Position numbers and translations under genes: made by a program
The notes under the pieces: generated by a model
The model's database searches: none
The model's input: only the letters and a program-made list of their open reading frames with translations
What the model was told of the DNA's origin: nothing
In this document: piece after piece, positions 1-5,260 of the stretch
Numbering within the stretch: the first letter of the stretch is position 1
How the letters are laid out: each line of letters begins with the position of its first letter
Source of the DNA: Candidatus Coatesbacteria bacterium RBG_13_66_14
GTDB lineage: Bacteria; RBG-13-66-14
DNA length: 6,196 nucleotides
Direction: 5' to 3'
Assembly (NCBI GenBank): GCA_001774505.1
Contig: MFAF01000066.1
Coordinates: 9,895-16,090, forward strand

Positions 1-285
1 CTAGACGGCCCGCTTGCGTATACACTCGACCCAGACGGCCCTTGGTATCGTTTTATTCTGGACGAGCCGGCAGACGTACCTGGGGATTTTTTTGCGGTGG
101 TGGAGCCCGTGTTTATCAGGATTTACCTGGACACATGGTGTGAGTGGGGCACACCCCGTTCATACGAATATAGCGGTGGTGAATGGCAGGCTTGTTCTTC
201 CGACCTGCTTCTACGGGTCGAGTGGGAACCCCGGTCGGGGGCGGAGACGGTTTCGTGGGGAGTGATAAAGGCGGGGAGCCAGTGA
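1..285 (+). CDS. C-terminal fragment of a probable secreted beta-rich protein
   Basis: An open frame enters from the left edge in frame 1 and runs 94 codons to a TGA at 283-285; its start lies outside the window. The peptide is rich in aromatic residues and alternates hydrophobic and polar positions, as in a beta-sandwich. The visible order is WYRF (residues 15-18), a Pro/Gly turn, FFAVVE (30-35), FIRIYLD (38-44), RSYEYSGGEW (53-62) and DLLLRVEW (68-75). Two cysteines (47 and 65) could form a disulfide, which would suit an exported protein. From memory, this order (a W-x-R strand, an FFxxVE strand, an RSYxYxGGxW turn, a DLLxR strand) resembles the terminal modules of large extracellular proteins in several uncultured bacterial phyla, but I cannot name a family. 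There is no lysine/arginine-rich end or membrane helix. The real coding frame is supported by the sensible composition and by the stem-loop just after the stop. Function is unknown. Confidence 0.6.
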   Translation, partial: LDGPLAYTLDPDGPWYRFILDEPADVPGDFFAVVEPVFIRIYLDTWCEWGTPRSYEYSGGEWQACSSDLLLRVEWEPRSGAETVSWGVIKAGSQ

Positions 286-289
286 GGAG

Positions 290-314
290 TTTTACCCAAA
301 GGGGAGGGGTAAAA
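290..314 (+). terminator. Stem-loop after the left-edge gene, possible weak terminator
   Basis: TTTTACCC (290-297) and GGGTAAAA (307-314) form a perfect 8-bp stem around a 9-base loop, starting 5 bases after the stop codon of the left-edge gene. The position suits a 3'-end signal. The stem is AT-rich at its base and no T-run follows, so it is not a canonical intrinsic terminator. It could instead protect the mRNA 3' end. The rest of the gap to dus (to 408) holds the two hairpins listed separately and no convincing promoter. Confidence 0.3.
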
Positions 315-356
315 AGCGTGGCTGGTAACTCTCATTGAACGGGTAAGGGGCCCGGA

Positions 357-378
357 CCTTGCCCTCCTATCGGCAAGG
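357..378 (+). other. Stem-loop in the dus leader, exclusive with the adjacent palindrome
   Basis: CCTTGCC (357-363) pairs perfectly with GGCAAGG (372-378), a 7-bp stem with an 8-base loop (364-371). Its 3' arm shares bases 374-378 with the 5' arm of the palindrome at 374-393, so the two hairpins cannot both form in one transcript. This resembles attenuator leaders, but no leader peptide, T-run or ligand-binding core is visible. A regulatory role is speculative. Confidence 0.3.
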
Positions 379-397
379 GGTTTAAACCCCTTGTCTC
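374..397. repeat. Palindromic repeat, copy A
   Basis: Bases 374-393 (CAAGGGGTTTAAACCCCTTG) form a perfect 20-base palindrome, followed by TCTC. The 24-base unit matches the copy at 1594-1617 at 23 of 24 positions; the only difference is at the tenth base (T here, G there). Two near-identical palindromes in separate intergenic gaps suggest a dispersed REP-like family. This copy lies 15 bases upstream of the dus ATG, in the 5' leader if transcription starts upstream. The unit carries an in-frame TTG (391) that could be mistaken for the dus start. Confidence 0.75.
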
Positions 398-408
398 CAC
401 TAAGGCCC

Positions 409-1434
409 ATGTCCAGACCGGACCTAGTGAATACGTTCCGGGAGCGGATCGCCGGCGGTCTTATCTCCGCCCCTCTGGCCGGCACCAGCGACCCGCCCTG
501 GTACCGCCTCCTCGCCGGGGAGGGGATTAACGCCTTCTGGACGGAGATGACCACCGCCGACGGGCTCCTCCGCGGCGGCCGCAAGACCCGGGCCATGCTG
601 ACCCAGGAGCCCGGACGGCCCACGGACCCGCCCCGCCCCCTCCCTCGCTTGTACCCCGACCTGGGCGTGCCGGTGGTCTGCCAGCTCTTCGGCCACCTCC
701 CGGAAGCCTTCGCCTTCGCCGCCCGGTTCGTCGAGCTCTGCGGCTACGACGCCCTCGACCTGAACTTCGGCTGCCCGGCGCAGAAGGTCGTGCGGTCGGG
801 GAACGGTGTGGCGCTCATGCGCGACCCGCCCCTGGCCCTGGAAATCGCGTCGGCGACTCTGGAGTCAACCTCCCTGCCGGTCACCGCCAAACTGCGCCTG
901 GGCTTCGCATCGGACCCGAGGATTTTCCTCCGACTGGCGGCCGAGCTGGACGGGATGGGAATCACCGCCCTTACGCTCCACCCCCGCACGCGGGAGGACG
1001 GCTTCTCCGGCCGCTCCGACTGGTCGGCAATCACCGAGCTCGTGGGCGCGGTGCGCTGCCCCGTCATCGGCAACGGCGACGTGAAGGCCCCCGAGGATGC
1101 GCGGCGCATGTTGGAATCCACGGGGTGCCACGCTGTGATGGTGGGTCGGGCGTTCATCCGCGAGCCCTGGCAGGCGCGGCGGATGGCGCAGATGCTGCGG
1201 GGGGAGGAGGTCCGGCCCGAGGCGGACTGGACGGGACGGGTCGAGTGGACGCGCAGGCACGGTCTTCTGTTAGCCGGCTTCTACGGTGAGAAGCGGGCGA
1301 TGTTCAAGGTGCGGCGCTTCGCCCTGCACTACCTGCGCGGGGTGGAGGGGGCGGGGGAGCTGCGCCGCCGGATGGCCGTGGTCGCCGACCTGGCCGAATT
1401 CGAGCGCCTGCTGGACGAGGCCCTGGCCCTTTAA
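409..1434 (+). CDS. dus: tRNA-dihydrouridine synthase
   Basis: A 341-residue flavoprotein of the Dus family (COG0042), which uses FMN and NADPH to reduce specific uridines in the tRNA D-loop to dihydrouridine in the cytoplasm. A TIM-barrel domain (about 10-250) shows the family motifs in order: APLAGTSD near the N-terminus (FMN-phosphate side), LNFGCP with the catalytic Cys122 followed by KVVRSGNG, Lys161 in VTAKLRLG, His191 in LHPRTR, NGD at 222-224, and VGRAF (245-249) before EPW. The C-terminal third is helical and basic, as expected of the tRNA-binding domain, and ends in the usual region after an FYGEK segment. The length is normal. ATG 409 is chosen over in-frame TTG 391, which lies inside a palindromic repeat; the Shine-Dalgarno is weak (AAGG at 402-405, only 3 bases upstream). 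GTG 427 is a less likely alternative. It is close to the DusB/NifR3-like bacterial group, but the tRNA position modified cannot be told from sequence. It converges on purC. Confidence 0.93.
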   Translation: MSRPDLVNTFRERIAGGLISAPLAGTSDPPWYRLLAGEGINAFWTEMTTADGLLRGGRKTRAMLTQEPGRPTDPPRPLPRLYPDLGVPVVCQLFGHLPEAFAFAARFVELCGYDALDLNFGCPAQKVVRSGNGVALMRDPPLALEIASATLESTSLPVTAKLRLGFASDPRIFLRLAAELDGMGITALTLHPRTREDGFSGRSDWSAITELVGAVRCPVIGNGDVKAPEDARRMLESTGCHAVMVGRAFIREPWQARRMAQMLRGEEVRPEADWTGRVEWTRRHGLLLAGFYGEKRAMFKVRRFALHYLRGVEGAGELRRRMAVVADLAEFERLLDEALAL

Positions 1435-1562
1435 CGCCGCGTGAAGGGAGTCGCCGTCTTTATGAAAGGCATCATGCCATCTAACCGGACCGATCGAGGA
1501 GCCTATCCATAAGGCAGTTCAGCACGTTCGGGTCATCGCGGCGGTTGAAGCGAGAAGACACT

Positions 1563-1616
1563 AGACAAGGGGCTTTGGTCCCTTGTACGGAAACAAGGGG
1601 TTGAAACCCCTTGTCT
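1563..1616. repeat. Facing pair of palindromic repeats (copies B and C)
   Basis: The outer ends AGACAAGGGG (1563-1572) and CCCCTTGTCT (1607-1616) are perfect inverted repeats. Inside are two palindrome units: copy B (about 1565-1586, ACAAGGG/CCCTTGT arms) and copy C (1593-1614, ACAAGGGGTT/AACCCCTTGT arms, 10 bp). Read on the minus strand, copy B matches copy C at 19 of 24 positions, so B is a diverged, inverted copy. This arrangement recalls the head-to-head units of enterobacterial BIMEs. Copy C is nearly identical to copy A at 374. The remainder of the 1435-1641 gap (1435-1560) holds no supportable gene, only a short GGCAT/ATGCC dyad at 1468-1478. Confidence 0.7.
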
Positions 1617-1622
1617 CTTTTT
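1593..1622 (+). terminator. Probable dus terminator formed by repeat copy C
   Basis: A stem of up to 10 bp (ACAAGGGGTT at 1593-1602 with AACCCCTTGT at 1605-1614; a real loop would open the innermost pairs) is followed on the plus strand by CTC and five Ts (1618-1622). This fits an intrinsic terminator for dus, although it lies about 160 bases after the dus stop. On the minus strand, only TTT follows the same hairpin, 27 bases after the purC stop, so it would be weak for the pur genes but might still act in both directions. Confidence 0.5.
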
Positions 1623-1641
1623 AAAACCCTCGTTCGTCGGC

Positions 1642-2349
1642 TTACGAGGTGATGCGCCGGTTCAGCTCGGCGTAGAACTCCTCCACCTGCCCCAGGTCGC
1701 GGCGGAAGCGGTCCTTGTCCATCTTCTCGTTGGTTTTGGCGTCCCATAAGCGGCAGGAGTCGGGGCTTATCTCGTCTCCCAGGAGGATTTCGCCCTCGGA
1801 GTCGAAGCCGAACTCGAGCTTGAAGTCTATGAGCTTGATGTCCCGCTGGGCGAGGAAGGGGGTGAGCACCTCGTTGACCTTGAACGCCGTCTTGCCGATT
1901 TTCGCCAGATTTTCCTTGGAGCAGATTTCGAGCGCGTGGATGTGGCTCTCGCACAGTAACGGGTCGCCCAGGGAGTCGTCCTTGTAGTAGTACTCGAGGA
2001 TGGTGCTCGAGAGGGCGGTACCCTCGGGGATGCCCATCCGCTTGGCGAGAGAGCCGGCGGTCACGTTGCGCACCACGATCTCCAGGGGGATCATGCGGAG
2101 CATCTTGACGCGCATCTCGCGGTCAGACGGGCGGTCAATGTAGTGCGTGGCCACCCCGGCTTTTTCCAGAAGCTTGAAGAACACCTCGGTGATGGCGCTG
2201 TTGATGGGCCCCTTGTCCTTGATGGTGCCCTTCTTCTTGCCGTCGAAGGCGGTGGCCGAGTCCTTATAGTACAGGCGCACGACGTTGGGATCGTCGGTGG
2301 CGTAGGTTATCTTGGCCTTGCCCTCGTAAAGAACGCGCTCTTCGGCCAT
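1642..2349 (-). CDS. purC: Phosphoribosylaminoimidazole-succinocarboxamide synthase (SAICAR synthetase)
   Basis: A 235-residue cytosolic enzyme that joins aspartate to CAIR with ATP to give SAICAR in de novo purine synthesis. The N-terminal LYEGKAK (7-13) is the family's nucleotide-binding glycine-rich strand. MIPLEIVVRNVTAGS (86-100) matches the first family signature and LIDFKLEFG (173-181) the second. GDEISPDSCRLWD (191-203) is the conserved metal/substrate region near the C-terminus. Length is normal (about 235-245). The chosen ATG at 2349 has a strong Shine-Dalgarno (AAGGGG, 2356-2361) with 6-base spacing. An in-frame ATG at 2388 would add 13 residues unlike the family and overlap the purB stop. 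The gene follows purB by 35 bases on the same strand, with no terminator between, so co-transcription is likely. No missing motif or frameshift is seen. Confidence 0.96.
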   Translation of the reverse strand: MAEERVLYEGKAKITYATDDPNVVRLYYKDSATAFDGKKKGTIKDKGPINSAITEVFFKLLEKAGVATHYIDRPSDREMRVKMLRMIPLEIVVRNVTAGSLAKRMGIPEGTALSSTILEYYYKDDSLGDPLLCESHIHALEICSKENLAKIGKTAFKVNEVLTPFLAQRDIKLIDFKLEFGFDSEGEILLGDEISPDSCRLWDAKTNEKMDKDRFRRDLGQVEEFYAELNRRITS

Positions 2350-2355
2350 GTCGGT

Positions 2356-2361
2356 CCCCTT
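2356..2361 (-). promoter_or_regulatory. Ribosome binding site fixing the purC start
   Basis: On the minus strand, AAGGGG lies 6 bases before ATG 2349, within GGGAAGGGGA. It decides between this start, which gives MAEERVLYEGKAK as in the family, and the upstream ATG at 2388. Confidence 0.75.
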
Positions 2362-2384
2362 CCCGGAAAATGACGATGGACCAG

Positions 2385-3680
2385 TCACTCCCCTATTATA
2401 CCCAGACGGCGGTAAGTCACGTCAATGAATCTCGGTTTTTGCCCAAAGCAGCGCTCGATGGTCTCCCGGTCGAGGTGCCCGGCGACCACGGGGTCCTTTT
2501 CTATGGCGGTCCTGAAATCGCCCTTCCCCTCCCAGGCGGCCAGGGCGTGTCTCTGGACGAGTTCGTAGGCCGCCTTGCGCTCGAGGCCGGCCCGGATGAG
2601 CTCGACCAGGAGGCCGGAACTGGCCGTGAGCCCCCCGGTGAGGGCGAGGTTCTCCGCCATGCGCCCAGAGTCCACCACCAGGCCCCGCACGACGAAGAGC
2701 ATCTTGCGCAGCATGTACACCGCCAGGTGGAAGCCGTCGGGGATTATCACCCGCTCCACGGAGGAGTGGCTGATGTCGCGCTCGTGCCAGAGGGCGACGT
2801 TCTCGATGGCGGCGTGCGCGTTGGAACGCAACAGGCGCGCCATGCCGGCGACGCGCTCGGTGACGATGGGGTTCCGCTTGTGGGGCATGGCCGAGGAGCC
2901 CTTCTGGCCCTTGGTGAAGGGCTCGAAGGCCTCGGCGACCTCGGTGCGCTGGAGGTGACGTATTTCGAGGGCCAGGCGCTCCAGGTCCGCCCCCAGGATG
3001 GCCAGGGCCGAGAGGTAGGCCGCGTGGCGGTCCCGCTGCAGGATCTGGGTGGAGATGGGCGCCGGCTTCAGGCCCAGCTTGGCGCAGGTGCGCTCCTCTA
3101 TTTCCGGGGATAGCGAGGTGTAGGTGCCGACCGCCCCGGATATCTGGCCGACGCGCAGCCCCTCTGCCGTCGCGGACAGCCGCTCGTGGTCCCGCTTGAA
3201 CTGGGCGTAAGAGACGGCGAGCTTGAGGCCGAAGGTGGTCGGCTCGGCGTGGACGCCGTGGCTGCGGCCGATACAGATTGTGTCCTTGTACTTCAGGGCC
3301 TGCTCGCGCAGCGCACCCAGGAGCTTCTCCAGGTCGTCCAGAAGCACGCGGTGCGCCCTGGCTATCTGGAGGGCGAGGGCCGTGTCCAGCACGTCGGAGG
3401 AGGTCATGCCCAGGTGCAGGTGCCGCGCCTCGGGGCCGACGGTCTCCTCGAGGTGCTCCAGGAAGGCGATGACGTCGTGGCGGGTGATTTCCTCTATCTC
3501 CCCGATCCGCTTCGGGTCTATCCGGGCTCTTTCCCGGCAGACGCGGACGGCCTGGGCCGGGACGAGCCCCAGCTCGGCCATGGCCTCCGCCGCCGCCAGC
3601 TCCACCTCCAGCCAGGTGTTGAACCGGCCCTCGTCGGAGAAGATTTCCCGGATTTCGGGGATTTCGTACCGGGGTATCAT
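2385..3680 (-). CDS. purB: Adenylosuccinate lyase
   Basis: A 431-residue cytosolic member of the fumarase/aspartase superfamily. It cleaves SAICAR to AICAR plus fumarate, and adenylosuccinate to AMP plus fumarate, so it serves both the common purine pathway and the AMP branch. The expected catalytic residues are visible: His68 in TRHDV, His141 in GRSHGVHAEPTTFG, and the mobile-loop signature GSSAMPHKRNP (261-271) carrying the catalytic serine (S262/S263). HLHLGMTSSD (87-96) is the conserved substrate-contacting region. The length and residue numbers match the shorter Bacillus/Thermotoga type, not the approximately 456-residue E. coli type. The enzyme is normally a homotetramer with active sites shared between subunits. 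ATG 3680 gives the usual MIPRYE-type N-terminus; the Shine-Dalgarno is modest (GAAAG, about 7 bases upstream). It is the first gene of a two-gene unit with purC, an adjacency also known from the Bacillus subtilis pur operon. Confidence 0.97.
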   Translation of the reverse strand: MIPRYEIPEIREIFSDEGRFNTWLEVELAAAEAMAELGLVPAQAVRVCRERARIDPKRIGEIEEITRHDVIAFLEHLEETVGPEARHLHLGMTSSDVLDTALALQIARAHRVLLDDLEKLLGALREQALKYKDTICIGRSHGVHAEPTTFGLKLAVSYAQFKRDHERLSATAEGLRVGQISGAVGTYTSLSPEIEERTCAKLGLKPAPISTQILQRDRHAAYLSALAILGADLERLALEIRHLQRTEVAEAFEPFTKGQKGSSAMPHKRNPIVTERVAGMARLLRSNAHAAIENVALWHERDISHSSVERVIIPDGFHLAVYMLRKMLFVVRGLVVDSGRMAENLALTGGLTASSGLLVELIRAGLERKAAYELVQRHALAAWEGKGDFRTAIEKDPVVAGHLDRETIERCFGQKPRFIDVTYRRLGIIGE

Positions 3681-3707
3681 GAGCGGTCTTTCAGATGACT
3701 CACCCCA

Positions 3708-3736
3708 ATCCTACCATACAAGACGGTGGGGGCCAA
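3708..3736 (-). promoter_or_regulatory. Candidate sigma-70-type promoter for purB-purC
   Basis: On the minus strand, TTGGCC (3731-3736) and TAGGAT (3708-3713) are separated by exactly 17 bases; each matches 4 of 6 consensus positions. A start near 3701 would give a leader of about 20 bases before the purB ATG. A promoter is expected here because the preceding minus-strand gene ends in a strong terminator. No PurR-like operator or purine riboswitch core is recognisable in this short leader. Confidence 0.4.
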
Positions 3737-3761
3737 GGATAAGTAAATTTTCCAAAAGGCG

Positions 3762-3793
3762 AAAAAAAAGGCGGGGCGCACGACCCGCCTTTT
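3762..3793 (-). terminator. Intrinsic terminator of the HtrA-type protease gene
   Basis: Read on the minus strand, AAAAGGCGGG (3793 down to 3784) pairs with CCCGCCTTTT (3775 down to 3766) around an 8-base loop, and the Ts continue to 3762, giving a run of eight. A GC-rich stem followed by a long T-run is the classic rho-independent form. It starts 25 bases after the protease stop and isolates that gene from purB. On the plus strand only four Ts follow the stem, so it acts mainly on the minus strand. Confidence 0.88.
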
Positions 3794-3817
3794 CATCTCG
3801 AATCCCGGCTTGAGGCG

Positions 3818-5026
3818 TTAAGTCTCCTCGTCCCGTTCGGCGATGACCAGGGCGACGCGGTACTGCCGGCCCTCGCGTTGGACGACCAGGACCACGTCGT
3901 CCCCCGGGGCGCTGTGCTGGAACTGCTCGTTGAACCCTTCCACCCCGGTTATGGGCTCGGCGTTGTACGAAAGGATGATGTCGCCGGGCTCCAGGCCGGC
4001 CTCCGCCGCCGGGGAGCCCTTGTCCACCTGGGTGACGAGGGCGCCGTCCGTCGAGCGGAGCCCCATCGCCTGGGAGATGCTGGGCGTCACGTCCTGGAGG
4101 TAGAAGCCGATGTAGGAACGGCGGACGCCGCCGTAACGGATTATCTCCTGGGCCACCTCCCGGGCGCTGTTGATGGGGATGGCGAAGCCGATGCCCTGGT
4201 TGCCACCCGTGGTGGATAGGATCGAGGAGTTGATGCCTATGACCTCGCCGAGGGAGTTGACCAGGACACCACCCGAGTTGCCGGGGTTGATGGCGGCGTC
4301 GGTCTGGATCAAGCCTTCGTAAATCCGCACCTCGCCGGTGGCGATCTGGTATCGCATGGTACGGTTCGTGGCGCTGACCACGCCCACGGTCACCGTCGGC
4401 TGGGGGTCCTTCACGATGAAGCCGAAGGGGTTGCCGATGGCGATGGCCCACTGGCCGACCTCCAGGTGGTCCGAGTCGCCCAGGATGGAGACGGGCAGGT
4501 CCTCGCCGCCTTCTATGCGGACCACGGCGGTGTCGGTGTAAGGGTCACGGCCCACGACCTCGCCGGGGTAGCTCCGCCCGTCGGAGAGGGTGATCTCTAT
4601 CTCGTCGGCGGAGTGGACCACGTGCTCCGCGGTGAGTACGTACCCGTCGGGTGAAATGATGAAGCCGGAGCCCATGCCGGGGATTTCACGCTCCCGGTAG
4701 GTGGGACCCTCGGACTCGGAGGATCCGGGACGGCGCCCGAAGAATTCCTGGAAGAAGGGATCGCTGAAAAAGGGGTCGCTCCACGGATCGTACACGCGCT
4801 CGGTGACGCGGGTGATGGTCGTGATGGTGACGACGGAGGGTGCGGCGATCCGGGTGGCCTCGATGATGGCGTTACCGCGCTCGGTGGTTATGCGCGCGTC
4901 GGTGGATTCGACCGCCGCGGAATCGGTGTCGCTCAACGCCAGCTCAATCGACGGGGTCTCTTCCCCTGCGCATCCGGGCTGCACGAGAAAGATAGTGAGA
5001 AGGGTCATAAAGAGCGTGGACCGCAT
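3818..5026 (-). CDS. htrA: HtrA/DegP-family serine protease with one PDZ domain
   Basis: A 402-residue exported protease of the S1C family (trypsin fold plus PDZ) that degrades or senses misfolded envelope proteins. The N-terminus (1-20) is a signal sequence: Arg2, a hydrophobic stretch, then PGC with Cys19. The cysteine suggests a lipoprotein, but the residues before it (QPG) do not fit the usual lipobox, so simple secretion is also possible. Residues 20-110 are a variable linker with Phe-rich DPFF repeats (85-92), seen in many HtrA proteins. The protease domain (about 113-300) keeps the full triad: His135 in LTAEHVV, Asp165 in DPYTDTAV and Ser251 in NPGNSGG. A single C-terminal PDZ domain (about 303-395) starts at YIGF and includes GDIILSYN. 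Length is normal for a one-PDZ HtrA. The start is supported by a strong GGAGGT (5033-5038) 6 bases upstream. It is transcribed alone, between a TATAAT promoter and an intrinsic terminator. DegP, DegQ or DegS orthology cannot be decided. Confidence 0.94.
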   Translation of the reverse strand: MRSTLFMTLLTIFLVQPGCAGEETPSIELALSDTDSAAVESTDARITTERGNAIIEATRIAAPSVVTITTITRVTERVYDPWSDPFFSDPFFQEFFGRRPGSSESEGPTYREREIPGMGSGFIISPDGYVLTAEHVVHSADEIEITLSDGRSYPGEVVGRDPYTDTAVVRIEGGEDLPVSILGDSDHLEVGQWAIAIGNPFGFIVKDPQPTVTVGVVSATNRTMRYQIATGEVRIYEGLIQTDAAINPGNSGGVLVNSLGEVIGINSSILSTTGGNQGIGFAIPINSAREVAQEIIRYGGVRRSYIGFYLQDVTPSISQAMGLRSTDGALVTQVDKGSPAAEAGLEPGDIILSYNAEPITGVEGFNEQFQHSAPGDDVVLVVQREGRQYRVALVIAERDEET

Positions 5027-5039
5027 GGGTGCACCTCCC

Positions 5040-5067
5040 CCGCGGGTCTTGCGCGCGGACCCCGCGG
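5040..5067 (-). promoter_or_regulatory. GC-rich stem-loop abutting the protease ribosome binding site
   Basis: In the protease leader (minus strand), CCGCGGGGTC (5067 down to 5058) pairs with GACCCGCGG (5048 down to 5040) with one bulged base (5063) and a 9-base loop. The stem ends 1 base before the GGAGGT Shine-Dalgarno at 5038-5033. It does not cover the site directly, but ribosomes must clear it to land there, so it could tune translation or shield the mRNA 5' end. It is not a recognisable ROSE or fourU thermometer. Confidence 0.4.
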
Positions 5068-5097
5068 AATCGTGTCGAAGGCGTGTATTTCGTTTCG

Positions 5098-5127
5098 ATT
5101 ATACGAAACAATTAATGGCTTTGTTCC
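5098..5127 (-). promoter_or_regulatory. Promoter of the protease gene with dyad over the -10
   Basis: On the minus strand, a perfect TATAAT (5098-5103) is preceded by GGAACA (5122-5127) with an 18-base spacer. The expected start is near 5090, giving a leader of about 60 bases. The -10 is exactly framed by the inverted repeat GTTTCG (5092-5097) and CGAAAC (5104-5109), a plausible operator or simply a feature of the AT-rich core. The -35 is poor for sigma-70, but GGAAC followed at 17 bases by CGTA also resembles extracytoplasmic-function sigma promoters. Confidence 0.6.
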
Positions 5128-5177
5128 GCGCCGCCCGCGGCGGGTCGGGTAAGGATAAGTTCCCTTTTCTTTACAAC

Positions 5178-5206
5178 TTGCCTTCCCCGGGCATCTGGGG
5201 TAATAT
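5178..5206 (+). promoter_or_regulatory. Candidate promoter for the plus-strand membrane protein gene
   Basis: TTGCCT (5178-5183) and TAATAT (5201-5206) are 17 bases apart; each matches 4 of 6 consensus positions. A start near 5213 would leave a leader of roughly 48 bases. Together with the protease promoter it makes 5027-5260 a divergent control region; the rest of that stretch holds no supportable gene. Confidence 0.45.
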
Positions 5207-5260
5207 ATGTGCGGGTGTAGAAAACCCCGGGCTGTCGTGTAAAAAAAGGCCGGTACGGCG

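Noticed and set aside
123..623. Minus-strand open frame of 166 codons across the left-edge gene and dus
   Set aside because: It crosses the palindromic repeat, opposes two better supported frames and has no family-like motifs.
1462..1512. Sixteen-codon plus-strand open frame after dus
   Set aside because: Too short, with no ribosome binding site and no recognisable sequence.
1481..1556. Possible gene remnant on the minus strand in the dus-purC gap (ending NVLNCLMDRLLDRSG)
   Set aside because: The short stretch looks protein-like, but it is joined to the repeat sequence and a shadow frame of purC, with no start or ribosome site of its own. It could be a decayed fragment, but nothing supports that firmly.
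2350..2388. Longer purC form starting at ATG 2388
   Set aside because: The added 13 residues are unlike PurC N-termini, the start overlaps the purB stop, and a strong ribosome site sits just before ATG 2349.
2370..3113. Long plus-strand open frame of 247 codons inside purB
   Set aside because: It is opposite a gene with all catalytic motifs, its product is a biased Gly/Asp/Val-rich sequence typical of antisense frames in GC-rich DNA, and no ribosome site supports it.
3735..3744. AAGGATAAGT shared with 5151-5160, both in promoter regions
   Set aside because: A shared 10-mer is expected by chance in a window of this size; it sits at different offsets from the two promoters. Only a genome-wide promoter motif search could revive it.
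3711..4451. Minus-strand open frame of 246 codons in another frame of the protease gene
   Set aside because: The product is extremely Arg/Gly/Pro-rich low-complexity sequence, a frame shadow of the HtrA gene, and it runs through the terminator.
5131..5143. CCGCC-CGC-GGCGG hairpin in the divergent promoter region
   Set aside because: Very short stem in a GC-rich run, upstream of both candidate transcription starts or nearly so; likely chance.
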